Shown here one piece after another: positions 1 to 8,257 of a DNA stretch of 64,000 nt. Each line of letters starts with the position of its first letter. Within the stretch, counting starts at the first letter, position 1. The position numbers were made by a program, and so were the translations under genes. Where the stretch lies: positions 678,328 to 742,327 of the forward strand of contig NZ_JACDUR010000006.1 of the NCBI RefSeq assembly GCF_013761175.1, read 5' to 3'. The notes beneath the pieces were generated by a model. The model was not told where the DNA came from and ran no database searches. It worked only from the letters and a program-made list of their open reading frames with translations. The DNA comes from Nonomuraea soli. Lineage in GTDB: Bacteria; Actinomycetota; Actinomycetes; Streptosporangiales; Streptosporangiaceae.

Positions 1-1
1 C

Positions 2-811
2 CTGGCGGCCCAGTCGGCCGAGGCCGTCTACGACCTGATCACCGTGGACCTGAGGCGGCTGCGCAAGCTCGCCACGCTGCGCGGGCGCGGCCTGGGCGAC
101 GTGCTGGGCCACCCGCTGCCGCACACCGGGGCGCCGGGGCGATACGTCGACCTGGACGAGTTCTACCGCCGGGCCCTGGGCACGGGCCTGTCCTACCACC
201 ACTCCAGCGGCAGAGGGCTGCTGCCGTCGGGGCTGGAGCAGGAGATCCGCGCCCTGGACCAGCCGCCGCTGCCGTGGGACGCGCGGCTGGCGCGCTGGTT
301 CGACGAGCACGTGCCCTCGCCGGAGCGCCGCCGCTCCTACGCGCGCGCTTCGCGCCGGCAGTCGTCCACGCCCGGCATCCCGCGCCCCGGCTGGGTGCGC
401 CCGGAGGAGCTCGTGCGCCAGGCCACCTTCGGCGTGGTGCTCGACACCTCCGGCTCCATGAACGCCCGGCTCCTGGGCAAGGCGCTGGGCGCCATAGCCT
501 CCTACGCCGTCGCCCGCGACGTGCCGCGTGCGCGCGTGGTCTTCTGCGACGCGGCCGCCTACGACGCGGGGTACCTTCCGGTCGAGGAGATCGCCTCGAA
601 GGTGCGGGTGCGCGGCAGGGGAGGCACGGTCCTGCAGCCGGGTGTCCACCTGCTGGAGCATGCCGACGACTTCCCCGCGGCGGGCCCCATCCTGGTCATC
701 ACCGACGGGGAGTGCGACGTGCTGAGGATCAGGCGCGAGCACGCCTTCCTCGTCCCCGAGGGGGCGAGGCTGCCCTTCCGGGCGGTGGGACCGGTCTTTC
801 ACATGAGGTAG
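2..811 (+). CDS. VWA-like domain protein (DUF2201/metallopeptidase-like), 5'-truncated
   Basis: The reading frame is open from the first base, so the gene starts upstream of the window; the GTG at 44 is probably internal. The visible 269 residues end in a von Willebrand A-type fold. The MIDAS motif LDTSGSM lies about two thirds of the way along, and a later ITDGE supplies another acidic metal ligand. This layout matches C-terminal VWA-like domains of DUF2201-type proteins, which usually sit beside a MoxR-type AAA ATPase. Any such partner would lie to the left, outside view. The substrate is unknown. Confidence in the domain is good; the family name is an inference. Confidence 0.75.
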   Translation: MAAQSAEAVYDLITVDLRRLRKLATLRGRGLGDVLGHPLPHTGAPGRYVDLDEFYRRALGTGLSYHHSSGRGLLPSGLEQEIRALDQPPLPWDARLARWFDEHVPSPERRRSYARASRRQSSTPGIPRPGWVRPEELVRQATFGVVLDTSGSMNARLLGKALGAIASYAVARDVPRARVVFCDAAAYDAGYLPVEEIASKVRVRGRGGTVLQPGVHLLEHADDFPAAGPILVITDGECDVLRIRREHAFLVPEGARLPFRAVGPVFHMR

Positions 812-822
812 TGGTATACCAC
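811..822. promoter_or_regulatory. Perfect 12-bp palindrome, candidate GntR-type operator
   Basis: GTGGTATACCAC is a perfect palindrome that begins on the last base of the upstream stop codon and ends 5 bp before the ATG at 828. Its TGGTATACCA core has the shape of GntR-family operators. No GntR gene is in the window, so the regulator is unknown. Confidence 0.45.
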
Positions 823-827
823 TATTT

Positions 828-2228
828 ATGCGGATTCTCCTGAAGGCCTCCTTCGTCGTCGGACACGACGGCGACGACCACGTCATCCACCGCGACGGCT
901 GCGTCGTCCTGGAGGGTGACGAGGTCGTCCACGCCGGCGGGCCGTACGACGGCGAGGCCGACGAGGTGATCGACGCCGGGCACGCCCTGATCGGTCCCGG
1001 TTTCATCGATCTGGACGCGCTGGCCGACATCGACCACGCCATCCTCGACACCTGGCACGCCGACTCCAGCGGCCTGGCCTGGTCCGACGACTACGCCCTG
1101 CACCGCAGGCAGGCCGTCTTCCCGCTGGAGGACACGCTGTTCATGCGCGAATACGCGCTGACCCAGCTGATCCGCAACGGCATCACCACCGCGATGCCGA
1201 TCGCCGCCGAGACCCACAGCGCCTGGGCGGAGTCCTACGAGGAGTTCGCCGGCGTCGCCGAGATCGCCGGGCGGCTGGGCCTGCGCATGTACCTGGGCCC
1301 CAGCTACCGCTCCGGCGTGCCGGTGACCGGCGGGCGCGTGCTCTGGGAACCGGCCAACGGCGAACGCGGCCTGGCCGACGCGGTGCGCTTCGTCAAGGAC
1401 TTCGACGGCGCCTACGGCGGGCGGCTGCGCGGCGCGCTGCTGCCCTGCCGGATCGAGACGCTGACCCCCGAACTCCTGCGCGCCACCGCCGAGGCCGCCG
1501 AGGAACTCGACTGCCTGGTGCGCCTGCACTGCATGCAGAGCCCCAGGGAGGCCGGGCTGCTCGGCAGGCAGCCCGTCGACGCGCTGGAGGACAGCGGCCT
1601 GCTGAACCACCGGCTGATCGTGCCGCACGCCCGCTACATCGAACCGAGCGACGTGCCCAGGCTCGCCGCGATCGCCGGGATCGCGCACTGCCCGCTGACC
1701 TCGGTCAGGTACGGCGACGCGCTGCACGACTTCGACTCCTACCGGGCCGCGGGCGTCAACGTGGCGCTGGGCACCGACTCCTTCCCGCCCGACATGATCC
1801 GCAACATGGACTACGGCAACAACCTGGCCAAGCTCGTCACCGGACGACTCGACGCCGGGGCGGCGGCCGACTACTACCGGGCGGCCACCCTCGGCGGCGC
1901 CAGGGCGCTGGGCCGCGACGACCTCGGCAGGCTGGCCCCCGGCGCCAAGGCCGACCTGATCGTCGTGGACCTGTCGGGGCCCCGCACAGGACCGGTCGAC
2001 GACCCCATCCGCACCCTGCTGATGAACTGCTCGGGCGCGGACGTGACGACGGTCGTGATCGACGGCCGCGTGGTCATGCGCGACCGGGTCATCCCCGGCG
2101 CCGAGGACCTGCGCGAGCGGGCCCAGGCCTACTTCGACCGCATGAAGGCCGCCTACTCCACGCGCGACCACCTGCGCAGGGACCCGGACACGCTCTTCCC
2201 GCCGTCGTTCAGGACGAGTACTGCTTGA
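828..2228 (+). CDS. Amidohydrolase family protein (chlorohydrolase/cytosine deaminase-like) with altered metal site
   Basis: This 466-residue protein has the amidohydrolase layout: a small N-terminal beta domain, a TIM barrel, and the closing APGAKADLIVVD segment typical of imidazolonepropionase and chlorohydrolase relatives. Later ligand motifs are visible: RLHCMQ, VPHARY and GTDSFPPDM. The N-terminal PGFxxxHxH motif instead reads PGFIDLDALADIDH, so the usual first two histidines are absent. It may use a different metal arrangement or have lost hydrolysis. The ATG at 828 has no clear Shine-Dalgarno sequence. Its 3' end overlaps the convergent SRPBCC gene by 20 bp. Substrate is not predictable. 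Confidence 0.75.
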   Translation: MRILLKASFVVGHDGDDHVIHRDGCVVLEGDEVVHAGGPYDGEADEVIDAGHALIGPGFIDLDALADIDHAILDTWHADSSGLAWSDDYALHRRQAVFPLEDTLFMREYALTQLIRNGITTAMPIAAETHSAWAESYEEFAGVAEIAGRLGLRMYLGPSYRSGVPVTGGRVLWEPANGERGLADAVRFVKDFDGAYGGRLRGALLPCRIETLTPELLRATAEAAEELDCLVRLHCMQSPREAGLLGRQPVDALEDSGLLNHRLIVPHARYIEPSDVPRLAAIAGIAHCPLTSVRYGDALHDFDSYRAAGVNVALGTDSFPPDMIRNMDYGNNLAKLVTGRLDAGAAADYYRAATLGGARALGRDDLGRLAPGAKADLIVVDLSGPRTGPVDDPIRTLLMNCSGADVTTVVIDGRVVMRDRVIPGAEDLRERAQAYFDRMKAAYSTRDHLRRDPDTLFPPSFRTSTA

Positions 2229-3081
2229 CCAGCCGCTCGTAACGCTCCTGCGGCCAGGGGCGGCCGGGATCGCCCATGACCGCGGCGAACAGCAGCTCCT
2301 GCCCGACCTGGCCCCCGGACAGCAGAGCGGGCACCAGCGACGCGAGCGAGGCGGGCACGGTCTGGACCCGCTCGACGCGCACGCCCAGCTCGGGATCGGA
2401 GACGATCTCCCAGCGCACGGTCCCGGCGGGCAGGCCGTCGTGCGACAGGGCGCAGACCAGCAGGCGCGGCTCGTCGCGCTCCAGGACCTCGCCTGGCGCC
2501 TGCCCTACGACCTGGGCCCAGATCCGCTCGGCGGAGCGCCACACCATGTCGTGGGCGAAGGCCAGCTCGAAACCGTCGCCGGTGCGGGTGACCGTGCCCT
2601 CGGCCAGCCCGAACGCCTCGATGTAGTGCTCCATCGGCCCGAGCGGGTCGCGCTCCTCCGGTGCGTCGCGGCCGTCGAGGCGGGCGAGCATCGCGGCCAG
2701 GCAGGTGTCCCAGCCCGCCGCCGTACGGCCCGCGCCGAGCCTGCCGGTGGCGCCCCCGCCCAGCGTGTGGGTGAAGACCAGCAGGCAGCCCTCGCCCTCG
2801 GGGATCAGCTCGATGCGCAGCACGTCGTGTCCCCAGCGGAACATGTAGACCTTGGGCGGGTCGACCTCCATCACCTCGCCGTGGGTGACCTCGTCGTCGC
2901 CGGGGAAGCTGAAACGCATGGCGGCGCCGGGCCGCTGCTCGGCCTCGACGGAGGCGGGGAACCAGTGGGCCATCTCGGTCGGATCGGTCACCGCCCGCCA
3001 CACCTTGGCGGGCGGATGGGCCAGCCGGCGCTCCAGGCGCAGCACCGGATCGCCGTTGACGGTGTGCAGGGTCGCTTCCAT
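2209..3081 (-). CDS. SRPBCC (AHSA1/START-like) domain protein
   Basis: This 290-residue protein starts at the ATG that opens with METHL-like MEATLHTV; the longer upstream frame overlaps the ArsR gene and is rejected. The N-terminal half is an AHSA1-type SRPBCC fold, with the LAHPPAKVWRAVTDPTEMAHWFP signature and the FTHTL strand. The C-terminal half is a second, less typical domain. SRPBCC proteins paired with an ArsR repressor are common in actinobacteria and may bind hydrophobic ligands; the ligand here is unknown. Only 2 bp separate it from the upstream arsR-type gene, so they are cotranscribed. Confidence 0.8.
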   Translation of the reverse strand: MEATLHTVNGDPVLRLERRLAHPPAKVWRAVTDPTEMAHWFPASVEAEQRPGAAMRFSFPGDDEVTHGEVMEVDPPKVYMFRWGHDVLRIELIPEGEGCLLVFTHTLGGGATGRLGAGRTAAGWDTCLAAMLARLDGRDAPEERDPLGPMEHYIEAFGLAEGTVTRTGDGFELAFAHDMVWRSAERIWAQVVGQAPGEVLERDEPRLLVCALSHDGLPAGTVRWEIVSDPELGVRVERVQTVPASLASLVPALLSGGQVGQELLFAAVMGDPGRPWPQERYERLVKQYSS

Positions 3082-3083
3082 GG

Positions 3084-3386
3084 TCAACTCCTGTCCAGGT
3101 GGTGTTCGAGCGCGTCGAGGCTCGACGACCACAACTGCCGGTACGGCTCCAGCCACCGGTCGATCTCTGCCAGCGGCTCGGGACGCAGCCGGTACCAGCG
3201 CCGTTGCGCGTCGTGGCGCACCTCGACCAGCCCTGCCTCGCGCAGCGCCTTCAGGTGCTTGGAGACGGTCGGCTGGGCGAGCGAGAGGCTGTCGGCCAGC
3301 TCGCCGACCAGCCGCTCGCGGCCGCGCAGCAGGTCGAGGATCTCCCTGCGGCGCGGTTCCGCCAGCACCTCGAACGTAGATGCCAT
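3084..3386 (-). CDS. ArsR-family transcriptional regulator
   Basis: This 100-residue winged-helix protein has the classic layout: FEVLAEPRRREILDLL, then VGELADSLSLAQPTVSKHLKALREAGLV as recognition helix, then a DAQRRWYRL wing. No metal-binding cysteines are present, so it belongs with the SRPBCC-associated ArsR type rather than metal sensors. I chose the ATG before ASTFEV; a longer start would run through the likely operator. It is the first gene of a two-gene operon with the SRPBCC protein. Confidence 0.88.
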   Translation of the reverse strand: MASTFEVLAEPRRREILDLLRGRERLVGELADSLSLAQPTVSKHLKALREAGLVEVRHDAQRRWYRLRPEPLAEIDRWLEPYRQLWSSSLDALEHHLDRS

Positions 3387-3411
3387 ATGGGCAATATAGC
3401 CGATGTGGCAT
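3380..3411. promoter_or_regulatory. Imperfect inverted repeat at the ArsR start, candidate autoregulatory operator
   Basis: ATGCCATAT (3380-3388) and ATGTGGCAT (3403-3411) form an inverted repeat with one mismatch across a 14-bp spacer. It covers the start codon and immediate upstream DNA of the ArsR gene, where an autorepressor would act. Confidence 0.45.
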
Positions 3412-3456
3412 ATAGAAGCCAAGCCGCCCGCCGTCGCCGGGCGGCTCACGGACCCG

Positions 3457-5091
3457 TCAGCGAGCCGCGGCGCGGCCCGCCTGGCGTCCGGAGAACAGGC
3501 ACCCGCCCAGGAAGGTGCCCTCCAGCGCGTTGTAGCCGTGCACCCCGCCGCCGCCGAACCCGGCGACCTCCCCCGCCGCGAACAGCCCGTCGATCGCCCG
3601 GCCCGACGCGTCGAGCACCCTGGAGTCGAGATCGGTCTGGATGCCCCCGAGCGACTTGCGGGTCAGCACCCGAAGCTGCACGCCGATCAGCGGTCCCGCC
3701 TCGGGATCCAGGATCCGGTGCGGCGTGGCCGTACGCCCCAGCTTGTCGCCGAGGTAACGCCGCGAGTTGTGGATGCCCTGGACCTGGGAGTCCTTGCTGA
3801 AGGGGTTGGCGATCTGCAGGTCGCGCGCCACGATCTGCCGCCGCAGGTGCTCGGCGTCGAGCAGCGGCGTGTCGGTGAGCTTGTTCATGCCCTCGACCAG
3901 CTCCTCCAGCGTGGCGGCCACCACGAAGTCGGCGCCGCGCCGCTTGAAGGCCTCCACCGGAGCGGGGGCGCCCTTGCCCAGCAGGCGTGAGCGCAGGAAC
4001 GCCTGGCGGTCCTTGGAGGTGATGTCGGGGTTCTGCTCCGAGCCCGACAGGGCGAACTCCTTGGCGATGATGCGCTCGGTGAGCACGAACCACGAGTGGT
4101 CGTGGCCGGTGGTGCGCAGGTGGCGCAGCGTCCCGAGGGTGTCGTAGCCGGGCAGGCACGGGTCGGGCAGGCGGTTGCCGAGCGCGTCGAACCACATCGA
4201 CGAGGGTCCTGGCAGGATGCGGATGCCGTGGCCGGGCCAGATCGGATCCCAGTTGCGCAGGCCCTCGGTGTAGTGCCACATGCGGTCGCGGTTGACCAGG
4301 CGGGCTCCGGCCTCGGCGGCGATGTCGAGCATGCGGCCGTCGACGTAGGCGGGCACGCCGGTGATCATGTCGTCCGGGGGAGTGCCCAGCCGGGAGGGCC
4401 AGTAGGCGCGCACCAGATCGTGGTTGGCGCCGATGCCGCCCGTGGTCACGATGACCGCCGGGGCCTCCAGGGTGAACTCGCCGGCGGGCTCGCGGCTGGT
4501 GGCCACCCCGCGCGGCGCGTGGTCCTCGGCCAGCACGGTGCCGCGCACGCCCTGGATCGCTCCACCGCTGACGATCAGCTCGTCGACGCGGTGACGGTGG
4601 TGGAAGGTCACCAGCTCGCCGAAGCGCAGGAACGGCTCCAGCACGCCGGGTCCGGTGCCCCAGGTGACGTGGAAACGCGGCACCGAGTTGCCGTGCCCGT
4701 CGGCCCGCAGGTCGCCGCGCTCGGCCCAGCCCACCGTCGGCAGCCAGCGCAGGCCCAGGCCCTGCAGCCAGGAGCGTTTCTCCCCGGCGGCGAACTCGAC
4801 GTAGGCGCGTGCCCACCGCACCGCCCAGGAGTCCTCGTCGTCGAGCCGGTCGAACCCGGCGCTGCCCTGCCAGTCGTTCCAGGCCAGCTCGACGGAGTCC
4901 TTCACGCCCATGCGGCGCTGCTCGGGCGAGCCGACGAAGAACAGCCCGCCGAAGGACCAGTGGGCCTGCCCGCCCAGGTTGGCGGGGCCCTCCTGGTCGA
5001 CGAGGGCGACGCGCTTGCCGCGCCGGGTGAGTTCGTGGGTCGCCACCAGGCCGGCCAGGCCGGCCCCGACGACTATGACGTCCGCGTGCAC
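3457..5091 (-). CDS. FAD-binding dehydrogenase (fumarate reductase/ketosteroid dehydrogenase-like)
   Basis: This protein of about 544 residues carries an N-terminal Rossmann motif, DVIVVGAGLAGLVATHEL, and a C-terminal FAD-closing segment, GLFAAGEVAGFGGGG. The family is the predicted FAD-binding dehydrogenases related to KSTD and fumarate reductase flavoproteins. I chose the GTG encoding VHADVIVV; longer starts overlap the LuxR-type gene. It lies 11 bp downstream of that gene in the ATP-grasp/HTH operon. Whether it acts on the RiPP product or is a passenger cannot be told from sequence. Confidence 0.8.
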   Translation of the reverse strand: MHADVIVVGAGLAGLVATHELTRRGKRVALVDQEGPANLGGQAHWSFGGLFFVGSPEQRRMGVKDSVELAWNDWQGSAGFDRLDDEDSWAVRWARAYVEFAAGEKRSWLQGLGLRWLPTVGWAERGDLRADGHGNSVPRFHVTWGTGPGVLEPFLRFGELVTFHHRHRVDELIVSGGAIQGVRGTVLAEDHAPRGVATSREPAGEFTLEAPAVIVTTGGIGANHDLVRAYWPSRLGTPPDDMITGVPAYVDGRMLDIAAEAGARLVNRDRMWHYTEGLRNWDPIWPGHGIRILPGPSSMWFDALGNRLPDPCLPGYDTLGTLRHLRTTGHDHSWFVLTERIIAKEFALSGSEQNPDITSKDRQAFLRSRLLGKGAPAPVEAFKRRGADFVVAATLEELVEGMNKLTDTPLLDAEHLRRQIVARDLQIANPFSKDSQVQGIHNSRRYLGDKLGRTATPHRILDPEAGPLIGVQLRVLTRKSLGGIQTDLDSRVLDASGRAIDGLFAAGEVAGFGGGGVHGYNALEGTFLGGCLFSGRQAGRAAAR

Positions 5092-5102
5092 AAATGCGCA
5101 CG

Positions 5103-5327
5103 TTACACGCTTGGTGGCCAGATCCCCACGTGCAACAGCCGGTGGGCGTAGAAGTAGGCCACCAGCTGGCTGCGGTTGCTGCAGGCGAACTGCTCCAGCA
5201 GCTTGCTGATCCGCTCCGCCACCGTGTACCTGCTCAGATGCAGCTCCCTGGCGATCCGCGTGGTGGTGTAGCCCCTGGCCAGCATGACGATCAAGAGGAA
5301 GTCCCGCTCGTTGAGCTCGTGATCCAT
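5103..5327 (-). CDS. Stand-alone LuxR-type HTH protein (74 aa)
   Basis: A small protein consisting almost entirely of a LuxR/GerE helix-turn-helix: LNERDFLLIVMLARGYTTTRIARELHLSRYTVAERISKLL. It has no receiver or ligand-binding domain. A strong GGAGGGGAG ribosome site, overlapping the 3' end of the ATP-grasp gene, fixes the ATG start. It lies in the same operon as the ATP-grasp ligase. It could bind the palindromes at 6450 or 17145; this is an inference. Confidence 0.8.
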   Translation of the reverse strand: MDHELNERDFLLIVMLARGYTTTRIARELHLSRYTVAERISKLLEQFACSNRSQLVAYFYAHRLLHVGIWPPSV

Positions 5328-5335
5328 CTGCAGCC

Positions 5336-6346
5336 CTACTCCCCTCCACGGAAGGTTCTCAGTGCCAGGAAGCCCGTCAGGTCGAGCGCGGACGACCGGT
5401 CGTGCAGGTCGCGGAGCATGGACGCGGCGGCGAGGGAGACGCTCTCGCATCCGGCCCTGGCCTCGAACCAGCGCCAGTCACCGTCGGCGTTGGCCTCCAG
5501 GAAGACCGGGCCCGCCCTGGTGAGCAGGAAGTCGAAGGCGGCGTAGCGCAGCCCCCAGTCCGCGGCGAGCACGCGGGCGGCCGTGGCGACGTCCGGGGGG
5601 ACGTGCGCGGGGCGCACCGTCACGGACGCCTCGTCGCGCCAGATCGCCTCGGGCGCGGACTTGCCGACGAGGAAGGCCCGCAGTTCCCCGCCGAGGTGGT
5701 AGACCCTGAGCTCCTCCTCGTGTTCGACGTATTCCTGCACGATCACCGGCCGGTCGGCGGGCATCAGGTCGCCGGGGGCCGCGATGCGGGGGAAGGCCGC
5801 CTCCAGCACGCCGGGCGAGACCTCGGCGAAGTGCTCGCCGAGCGCCTTGACCACCACCCGGCCGCACCCCAGTTCCCGCGCCGCGCCGGGGGGATCGGTG
5901 GTGACGATCGTGCTCGGCACCCGTACGCCCCGCCGTACGGCCCCGGCCAGCTGGGCCAGCCGTCCCGGAGCTCCGCCCGGCAGGTGGACGGCGGGCAGCT
6001 GGCCGATCCACGCGCACCAGGATTCCCCTCCCACGGGGATCGCCTCAGGGGTGAAGTGGCGCACCCACACCACCGTGGGCACGATGACGCGCCCGTCGAC
6101 GTCGATCACGTCGCCGGGCACCCGGCCCGACACCCGCGACGCGCCGGCCGAGCCCGCGTCGATGCGCACGCTCGGCACGCCCACCACGCGCAGCGCGCGC
6201 TGGAGCACGGCGAACTCCGAGAAGCCCGCCCGGTCGGCCAGGACGACGCAGGGTAACGCAACCGTGTCACGGACCCCCTGGGGCAGGGACCAGCTGACGC
6301 CGGGAGGACCGGCGGGCAGGTACACGGTGTACGGAGAGCTGCTCAA
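5336..6346 (-). CDS. ATP-grasp ligase resembling graspetide (MvdD/TgmB-type) maturases
   Basis: This 336-residue RimK-like ATP-grasp protein shows the ATP-binding VVVKALGEHF (about 164-173), VQEYVEHEEELRVY (about 203-216) and the Mg-binding FLEANADGDWRWFE (about 282-295). The last motif parallels FLEVNPxGQWxWxE of enzymes that form side-chain ester or amide links in graspetides. The N-terminal VVWVRHFTPEAIP resembles the WWRRP-like segment of that family. The start is a TTG preceded by GAGG; a GTG a few codons in is the alternative. It diverges from the ABC/YcaO operon. The likely substrate is a leader-bearing peptide from the locus, not shown. Confidence 0.72.
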   Translation of the reverse strand: MSSSPYTVYLPAGPPGVSWSLPQGVRDTVALPCVVLADRAGFSEFAVLQRALRVVGVPSVRIDAGSAGASRVSGRVPGDVIDVDGRVIVPTVVWVRHFTPEAIPVGGESWCAWIGQLPAVHLPGGAPGRLAQLAGAVRRGVRVPSTIVTTDPPGAARELGCGRVVVKALGEHFAEVSPGVLEAAFPRIAAPGDLMPADRPVIVQEYVEHEEELRVYHLGGELRAFLVGKSAPEAIWRDEASVTVRPAHVPPDVATAARVLAADWGLRYAAFDFLLTRAGPVFLEANADGDWRWFEARAGCESVSLAAASMLRDLHDRSSALDLTGFLALRTFRGGE

Positions 6347-6449
6347 GCGCCGACCTCATCCATGTGCCGATGGTCATCGTCGCGGACCGGACAGACAATC
6401 GCTTCTCTGTCATTCGGCATATAGAGGACATGTAGCTAGTTCTCGGGAG

Positions 6450-6496
6450 CCCCACGTTTGTGGGGTTGTCCGCCCCCGACGCGAGCGGCACATACT
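6450..6496 (+). promoter_or_regulatory. Palindromic operator plus promoter of the ABC/YcaO operon
   Basis: CCCCAC-GTTT-GTGGGG (6450-6465) is a perfect 6-bp-arm inverted repeat, followed at once by TTGTCC (6466-6471) and, 19 bp on, by CATACT (6491-6496). The 23-bp block 6450-6472 matches the reverse complement of 17138-17160 with a single mismatch. TTGTCC and CATACT look like -35 and -10 elements. With CATACT only 5 bp from the ATG at 6502, the mRNA may be leaderless. Confidence 0.75.
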
Positions 6497-6501
6497 CGAC
6501 C

Positions 6502-7443
6502 ATGAGTGGTGACGTGGTGACCGCAACGGAGCTGACCAAACGTTACCGGCGCAGCGAGCGGCCCGCGGTGGACGGGATCTCCTTCGAGATCGCCGAGGGC
6601 GAGACCATCGGCCTGCTGGGGCCCAACGGCGCGGGCAAGACCACCCTGATCAAGATGATCTGCGGCGTCACCGCGCCCACCTCCGGCCAGGTCAGGGTCT
6701 TCGGCGCCGACCCGGTGCGCCAGCCGGTCGTCGCCAAGAGCGGCGTCGGCGCCATGCACCAGTCCGGACCGTTCGACATGATGCTGCCCGCCCTCGACAA
6801 CCTGCGCATCGCCGCGCGTTTCCGCGGCCTGCGGTGGCGCGACGTACGCCCCTGGGCCCTGGAGATCGCCGACTACCTCGGGCTCACCGAGCACCTGCAG
6901 ACCTTCTGCTTCCAGCTGTCGGGCGGCCAGCGCCAGCGGCTGCAACTCGTGCGGGCGCTGCTGACGATCCCGCAGCTGCTCATCCTCGACGAGCCCTCGG
7001 CCGGGCTCGACGTGCCCGGCCGCCGGCAGGTCGAGAGGTTCGTGCGGTGGCTGCGCGAGGAGTACGGCGTGACGGTGTTGTGGACCAGCCACCACATCGA
7101 CGAGGTGGAACGCAACAGCCAGCGCGTGATGGTCATCAACCGCGGCAAGGTGGTGCGCTTCGCCAAGCCGCGCGAGCTGGTCGAGGAGTTCGGCAGCACC
7201 CACCTGCTGGTCACGGTCGAGCACCCCGACGCGGTCAGGGCGGTGGCCGCCTGGGCCGCGGCGGCCGGCCTGGCGGCCACCGCCGAGGACTCGCTGGTGC
7301 GCATCGACGGAGCCAGGGCCCCCGACGTGCTGGCCGGGCTGTCGAGGCACTGCCAGGACCACGCGGTGGCGATCTCCGGAGTCTCGACCGCCTCCGACTC
7401 GCTGGAGCAGGTCTTCCTCCGCATGACCGACAACGAGGGGTGA
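6502..7443 (+). CDS. ABC transporter ATP-binding protein (DrrA/CcmA-type)
   Basis: This 313-residue nucleotide-binding protein has Walker A GPNGAGKTT (about 40-48), signature LSGGQRQR (about 140), Walker B LLILDEPSAGLD (about 159-170) and the H-loop TSHHIDE. The C-terminal extension is typical of drug- and peptide-exporting ABC-2 systems. I start at the ATG encoding MSGDVV because the conserved promoter lies directly upstream; the longer frame would run through it. It opens an operon with permease, YcaO, TfuA, P450 and methyltransferase, and probably powers export of the mature peptide. Confidence 0.9.
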   Translation: MSGDVVTATELTKRYRRSERPAVDGISFEIAEGETIGLLGPNGAGKTTLIKMICGVTAPTSGQVRVFGADPVRQPVVAKSGVGAMHQSGPFDMMLPALDNLRIAARFRGLRWRDVRPWALEIADYLGLTEHLQTFCFQLSGGQRQRLQLVRALLTIPQLLILDEPSAGLDVPGRRQVERFVRWLREEYGVTVLWTSHHIDEVERNSQRVMVINRGKVVRFAKPRELVEEFGSTHLLVTVEHPDAVRAVAAWAAAAGLAATAEDSLVRIDGARAPDVLAGLSRHCQDHAVAISGVSTASDSLEQVFLRMTDNEG

Positions 7444-7444
7444 C

Positions 7445-8257
7445 ATGGCCGCCAGGCTGACCTTCCAGAACACGCCCCCGGCCAGGACCGCCAAGGCCGC
7501 CGACCTGACCGCGGTGTTGTACCGGGAGTACTCCCTGCTCGCCCGCAACCGCGTCTACCTCGTGCTCGGCCTCGCGCCGATGCTCATCTACCTGCTGCTG
7601 GTCAACACCTCGCTCAGCAACCTCGTCCAGGAGGTCACCTACAAGGGCGTGGAGCTGAGGTTCGCGGCGTTCCTGCTGCCCATGACGCTGGCCATGTCGG
7701 TGGTCAGCGCGGCCGGCACCTCCAGCATGGCGCTGTTCCAGGAGGAGATGAGCGGGGTGGCCACGCAGCTGTGGTCCTACCCGCTGCGCCGCTCGCGTTT
7801 CCTGCTCGGCAAGGTGATCGCCGGGGTGTCCCTGGTTCTGGCGCAGACCCTGCTCGCCCTCGGCGTTGCGGTCGCGCTGTTCTCGTTCCCGTTCACCACC
7901 GAGGGCTGGCTGGGCATGCTGGCCGCGCTGGTCGTCTCCGCCCTGGCCTTCAACGGCCTCTACCTGGCGGTCGCCATCGTGATCACCGACTACCAGGCGT
8001 TCATGGTGCTGTCGAACCTGTCCATCCCCGTGCTGGTCTTCAGCGCCCCCTCGCTCTACACGATGGAGAGCATGCCGACGGTGATCCAGTGGGTGGCGAC
8101 GATCAACCCGCTCACCTACGCGATCAACGGCATGCGCGACGCCGCGCTGTTCGGCCTCGGCGCCGCCTGGCGCGACCTGGCCGTCCTGGCCGCGATCGCC
8201 GCCGTCGCGTACACCATCGGGGGCCGCGGCCTGCTCAACCGGGCGCGCAACATCTGA
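7445..8257 (+). CDS. ABC-2 type permease (exporter)
   Basis: This 270-residue membrane protein has about six hydrophobic segments and the ABC-2 permease pattern (YREYSLLARNRVYLVLGLAP at the N-terminus, PLTYAINGMRDA near the C-terminus). It starts one base after the ATPase stop codon and its TGATG stop overlaps the YcaO start. With the preceding ATPase it should form a two-component exporter, with self-immunity as a possible second role. Confidence 0.88.
   Translation: MAARLTFQNTPPARTAKAADLTAVLYREYSLLARNRVYLVLGLAPMLIYLLLVNTSLSNLVQEVTYKGVELRFAAFLLPMTLAMSVVSAAGTSSMALFQEEMSGVATQLWSYPLRRSRFLLGKVIAGVSLVLAQTLLALGVAVALFSFPFTTEGWLGMLAALVVSALAFNGLYLAVAIVITDYQAFMVLSNLSIPVLVFSAPSLYTMESMPTVIQWVATINPLTYAINGMRDAALFGLGAAWRDLAVLAAIAAVAYTIGGRGLLNRARNI

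Noticed and set aside
822..2171. 449-codon frame antisense to the amidohydrolase
   Set aside because: Composition is typical of antisense frames in high-GC DNA; the sense strand has clear family motifs.
5103..5450. Longer 115-codon version of the LuxR-type protein
   Set aside because: The extra N-terminus lies within the ATP-grasp gene and is Arg/Pro-rich; the ATG at 5327 has a strong ribosome site.
7771..8256. N-terminal extension of YcaO into the permease gene
   Set aside because: Arg/Pro/Gly-rich shadow sequence; the YcaO ATG at 8257 is coupled to the permease stop.
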